A stretch of 64,000 bases of DNA. Source: Piper betle. Its lineage: Eukaryota > Streptophyta > Magnoliopsida > Piperales > Piperaceae. Of this stretch, positions 59,214 through 64,000 are shown in pieces. The notes beneath the pieces are model-generated. The model was not told the origin of the DNA and did no database searches. It worked only from the letters and a program-made list of their open reading frames with translations. Both the position numbers and the translations under genes were made by a program. Within the stretch, counting starts at the first letter, position 1, and each line of letters opens with the position of its first letter. The stretch is from positions 248,001-312,000 of the forward strand of contig JAURVB010003124.1 in the NCBI GenBank assembly GCA_033002965.1. The letters run 5' to 3'.

Positions 59214-59299
59214 ACTACTGTTTCGTCTCTTACGACGTATTACTACTGTTAGTATTATTATTGCACTGCATGCAATAGGAATAGGGAAGTTGCACCAAT

Positions 59300-62200
59300 A
59301 TGACTACGTTCGTCCACACCACCAAGGCGGCCATGGAGGTGGAGGTCGAGGAGGAGAACTCGCCGGTGGAGCAGGTGGCGCTCACCGTCGCCACCACCGA
59401 CGATCCCACTATCCCGGCCGTGACGTTCCGGATGTGGGTTCTCGGCGTTCTGTCCTGCGGCGTCCTGGCCTTCCTCAACCAGTTCTTTTGGTACCGCAGG
59501 CAGCCGCTCACTATCAGCGCCATATCGGCGCAGATCGCCGTGGTGCCCCTCGGGCACCTCATGGCCAGGGTGCTGCCGGCGAGGGAGGTCTTCGCCGGGA
59601 CCAAGTGGGCCTTCTCCATGAACCCCGGACCTTTCAACGTGAAGGAGCATGTTCTTATCACCATCTTCGCCAACTCCGGTGCAGGTGGTGTCTATGCTGT
59701 CCATATTGTTACTTCCTTGAAGGTCTTCTATAGTCAGAAGATCACCTACTTCGTCTCCTTCCTCGTCGTCATCACCACCCAGGTTAGCAATCAGTCGGTT
59801 CCTTTTTTTCTTTTTCTTTCTTTGTAATTGGTGATTGAAGAGTTCTTGTAGCTGCAGAAAGAAAAACAGAGAAATTTTTGGATTGTGCTTTTTATTTGAA
59901 TAATTGATTCTTCGTTTTTATTGTTCATGTACGGTGGGGATATCATATCAGAATATTTATTTTTTAGATGTGAAAATTTGCGTTTGTTTTATGATCTAAA
60001 AAGGATCAGCAAAAATTTTCAATTGTTCTCTTCTGTTTCCTCTGTTTTAGTAGATGAAGATCCATTGATTGAACCTATTTGTTGTTGATTTTGAATTAAA
60101 CATTGTTTACAACGGGCTTATTATTATGTTTAAAAATCAAGACTGTCAAAACTTTCACTCCATTAATTTCTTTTGTTTAAAAAATAAATGGGGATTTTTC
60201 ACTATCAAGGGACAAGCTAACATGTGTGATGGGATTTAACATATCAAAAAAAAAGTTATTTCATTGTATCAATCCCTAATAATCTTGATTTCAAGAGTTC
60301 TCCTTTTCAAGGTACAAGTGATTATGTGTAGTAATAAAACAATTGTAATTATATTCACAACTTAATTAACATGGATTATAGCATTAAACTTCCTTTTTTT
60401 TTCAAATCTAACTTCCATACTATTTGCAAGTGCAGGTTTTGGGGTTTGGATGGGCAGGTGTATTCAGGAAATACCTTGTGGAGCCAGCAGCCATGTGGTG
60501 GCCCAGCAACCTTGTTCAAGTCACTCTTTTCAGGTGAAGATGATACTTTATCAAACTTTTCATGTTCATCATAATTTTATAGCCACCAGCCCATGAAAAA
60601 CTCAATTTGCCAAGTTGAAAAAAGAGCAATATCACCTGCACCATTAATTTTTTCAACACTCCAGTCAATGCAATTGTATCACGAAGGAATTTGATATGAC
60701 AGCCAGCATGAATCACAGATAGGCACTATAAAATTTTTAAAAAAGTTGACAGATAAAATAGTTCTGTTTTCCTTTCACATCCACCTACACAGAACATGGT
60801 TAAATTGACAAAAGAGTATTATTGTCTGCATCATTACCGTTGACATGATATTTAGCATGAATCGCATATGAACACTAGGAAAAGCTGCCGGGAAAATTAG
60901 TGGTGGTGATTTCTGTAAACTCAAAAATATTTTGACAATGCACTTACCCATCTTCATCTATATGATGATACAGGGCCCTGCATGAGAAGGAAGAACGGAC
61001 CAGAGGTGGGTTAAGCAGGAACCAGTTCTTCCTGATTGCACTAACTACAAGCTTTGCCTACTATGTCTTCCCAGGCTACCTATTCTCCATGCTAGGCTCC
61101 ATCTCATGGATTTGCTGGATCTTCCCCCACTCTGTCATTGCCCAACAAATTGGATCAGGCCTATATGGAATGGGTCTTTTCTCCTTTGGCTTTGATTGGG
61201 CTGCAGTGGCTTCCTACCTTGGAAGCCCACTTGCAAGTCCATGGTTCGCCACGGCCAATGTGGCTGTTGGCTATGTGATCATCATGTATGTGATCACCCC
61301 AGCAAGCTACTGGAACAATGTGTACAATGCCAAGACATTTCCTTTCTTCTCCTCCCGCTTCTTTAACTCCTATGGCCATAGATATAATACCTCCAAGATC
61401 ATAGACTCAAATTTCCACCTGGATGTGAATGCCTATGAGAGGGAAGGCCCACTCTACCTTAGTACCTTTTTTGCCATGACTTATGGTGTTGGATTCGCCG
61501 CCCTTACAGCTACTGTTTCTCATGTTGCTATCTTCTATGGCAAGTGAGTCACAATTTTTATCATCCATGTCTTTAAATTTTGTTCCACTACTTACCAGTT
61601 GCTTGTCTTATGAAGGGCATTTAACATAGGAAATTGTCATTTTTATAAATAGGTTTGCTGCTTATTTTAAGTTCATAGGCATTTCAGTATTGGTAGAAAG
61701 TGATGCTCTGGTATCAATGAATGCTTCATGTGTATTTGCACTTCTTTATAGTCATTGTATGTGATTAAAACAAGGGAGGCAAACATTCCTTTGACCATTG
61801 CTTGTTGCTTAAGCTTGTTCATTCAATTGGAGGTCCTCGAGTTCTACATTTGCTAATGTAATTATTATGTATATGTAAATTTAAATGGTTTAACCATTTA
61901 TCATGAAAGCTCAAACAGGAAAAAGAAGCAATTAATATTTCTTCTAATAATAATCATGTTCTGGAAAATCAACAACGAATTCTTCTGAGTACCAAGTAAT
62001 TTAATCAAGTTGTTGATTGATGTGAAAGTAGGGATATAATCAAAATGACAAAGTCGGCGTTTAGTGAGGAGAAGATGGATGTGCACACAAGGTTGATGAA
62101 AAAATATAAGCAAGTTCCTGAGTGGTGGTTCGTCTGCATTCTCATTGCAAACATTGCTCTAACTGTCTTTTCTTGTGAGTTTTATAATGAAACACTCCAA

Positions 62201-63700
62201 CTTCCATGGTGGGGAGTCTTATTGGCTTGTGCATTGGCAATCTTCTTCACATTGCCTCTTGGAATCATTGTCGCCACCACCAACCAGGTCACCCCTTTTT
62301 CTTTGCTGATATAGAGCAATTTAGAAATGTAGATCTCTTTCAATTCTTTTCGACAATAGATAAAGATTTAGTGGTTTATTACCAATGATTGGTTGCGTTT
62401 TTTCCTTTGAAAATCCATCAGTGTAGATATAACCAAATATTAATGATATGAAGCTGAAATTTGGGATGGCTTTTTGATCGAACAGATGCCAGGATTGAAC
62501 ATCATTACCGAGTACATCATGGGTATTCTGTTACCAGGGAGGCCGGCAGCCAATGTCTGCTTCAAAACATACGGCTACATTAGCTGTTATCAGGCCGTCA
62601 CCTTCCTTGCGGACTTCAAGCTTGGGCATTACATGAAGATCCCCCCAAGATCAATGTTCATGGCCCAGGTTCATTTTCCTTTCTTTTTCACCATCTTTTT
62701 TTAAAAAAATAATATCATGCTTATGAGCATTTAATCGTCATAGACTCATAGTACAACCAATCAATTATATTGGAGTTCTATTTGGCTGCCACCATGGGTT
62801 TTTTCTTAGAAGTTCTTCTCAAATCTTAGTATGATTGCATGTTGATTGGCTGATTTTTAACTACATAGCATAGGAAAAACAAGAGTAATTATTAAGTCGA
62901 TGCTATTTCATCATTGCTTTTACAGTAGAATATCATCTCTACCTACAATGATCATTGGAGAGATATGATCAAGCTACATACCGTGCACCGAATGGCCAAT
63001 AATACCATCTTAAATTTGGAAGAAATACATCAAAACAACCATTTATAACTTGCTTGGACTCTAACAATCATGCTTACAATGGCAGGTGGTAGGAACAGTC
63101 GTTGCAGCTTTGGTATACTTAACCACAGCTTGGTGGCTCCTGGAAACCATCCCAAACATATGCAACACAGACGTTCTCCCATCAAACAGCCCATGGACTT
63201 GCCCTGGTGACAGAGTTTTCTATGATGCATCAGTCATCTGGGGGCTCATTGGCCCTCGCCGGATCTTCGGGGACCTCGGAACCTACACTGCCGTCAACTG
63301 GTTCTTCCTTGCCGGCGCTGTCGCCCCTGTACTTGTGTGGATTGCCACCAAGATCTTCCCTAAACAGAAATGGATCGCACTCATCAACATGCCCATTCTG
63401 ATTGGTGCAACAGGGATGATGCCCCCTGCTAGCTCTGTGAACTTCAATTCTTGGATAGTGATTGGATTCATCTCTGGGTTTGTGGTTTATAGGTACAAAC
63501 GTCAGTGGTGGAGTAGATACAACTATGTGCTATCAGCTGGTCTTGATGCTGGTCTGGCTTTCATGGGAGTGTTGTTATACTTTACCTTACAATCCAAAGA
63601 GATTGGTTTGACATGGTGGGGAGCCAACCCAGATGGCTGCCCCTTGGCTTCTTGTCCTACCCAAAAGGGTGTTATTGTTGATGGCTGCCCAGCTTATTAG
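59300..63700 (+). CDS. Oligopeptide transporter (OPT family)
   Basis: Six exons: 59300-59782, 60436-60533, 60974-61543, 62032-62287, 62486-62668 and 63086-63700. All use GT-AG borders and agree in phase, giving 734 residues, the normal OPT length. The family hallmarks NPG (SMNPGPFN) and KIPPR ([12 protein letters not shown]) are both present, as are [48 protein letters not shown] and the C-terminal DGCP...VDGCPAY. About 12-16 hydrophobic segments alternate with loops, so it is a polytopic membrane protein. OPT proteins are proton-coupled carriers of small peptides and, in some members, metal complexes or glutathione; the substrate here cannot be read from sequence. The start is the first in-frame ATG, followed by an acidic cytosolic N-terminus. 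Intact. Confidence 0.96.
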
Positions 63701-64000
63701 TTAGTATTTGGTTCAATGGTAGTATTTACTGCATTATGTCACACTAATTGGAGATGGTTTACTCATTGGTTGAGTTGGATTTTATTTTCATTGTTGGTTG
63801 ATCTGTATAAAGGCTAGTCGATAAGTCATGGATGGTATTATTATTTTAAGGTTTCCAGCTTGAAAGATATTCATAGTTGGTTTTTTTAATGTGTACGTCA
63901 CTAAGAGCCGTAGATTGTTCATATTGATCTCCCTTGGTCTCAACTCTCTCCTCAACATTGAAGGTAGAAACATGGTATTATAACATTTATTTGGTACAAA
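63701..64000 (+). other. 3' flank of the OPT gene
   Basis: Presumed 3' UTR and flank. I see no further gene before the window ends. Confidence 0.5.

Overview
This is nuclear DNA of a flowering plant. The split genes, plant-specific families (a nuclear-speckle RNA-binding protein, a PBP1/KRP1-type single EF-hand protein, an OPT transporter) and dense LTR, TRIM, MITE and foldback repeats all say so. The GC-rich coding starts and GC-rich transposon arms suggest a monocot, but I cannot name the species.

Host genes, left to right. A two-exon yippee-like zinc-binding protein lies on the minus strand (2155-3258). A two-exon At4g14100-like gene lies on the plus strand (20735-23400); its start codon is out of frame and its intron holds a Copia remnant. 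An intronless single EF-hand calcium sensor (28925-29281) sits between a TRIM retrotransposon and a triplicated 3' flank. A six-exon RRM protein related to nuclear speckle RNA-binding proteins (49668-53568) follows. A complete six-exon oligopeptide transporter (59300-63700) ends the window. Gene fragments of BTB/POZ, COX5b, a PAM2-motif frame and an unrecognised gene cluster at 16.7-20.6 kb.

Most of the rest is transposable elements. One LTR family with LTRs of about 3 kb is present as a 5' LTR followed by a tRNA-iMet primer binding site (8392-11390), as two solo LTRs with 5-bp target duplications (36011-38997, GGGGG; 46013-49121, CCAAT), as a multi-layer nest (39343-49173) and as an old remnant (57.1-58.4 kb). 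A second set are large foldback elements. They are bordered by (TA)n, have end-proximal GTTGGAT/ATCCAAC hairpins, GC-rich inverted arms, and in three cases a central AT-rich array of GACTCGAGTC repeats that turns round in orientation. Copies are at 13.67-16.42, 24.65-25.47, 31.64-33.99 and 34.25-39.12 kb. A related structure at about 16.44-20.67 kb appears to enclose the gene fragments, like a Pack-type gene-capturing element. A third family rich in AATCGG lies at 1-455, 12.8-13.6 and 30.28-30.98 kb.

The most unusual observation is that these three structurally unrelated repeat classes share one module: a GACTCGAGTC-like palindrome followed by a GAGTCAAGTTTTTATTACGA-like stretch and then a GC-rich segment. 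The candidate multi-gene capture element and the shared module are the best leads for something undescribed. No CRISPR arrays, rRNA or tRNA genes were seen.
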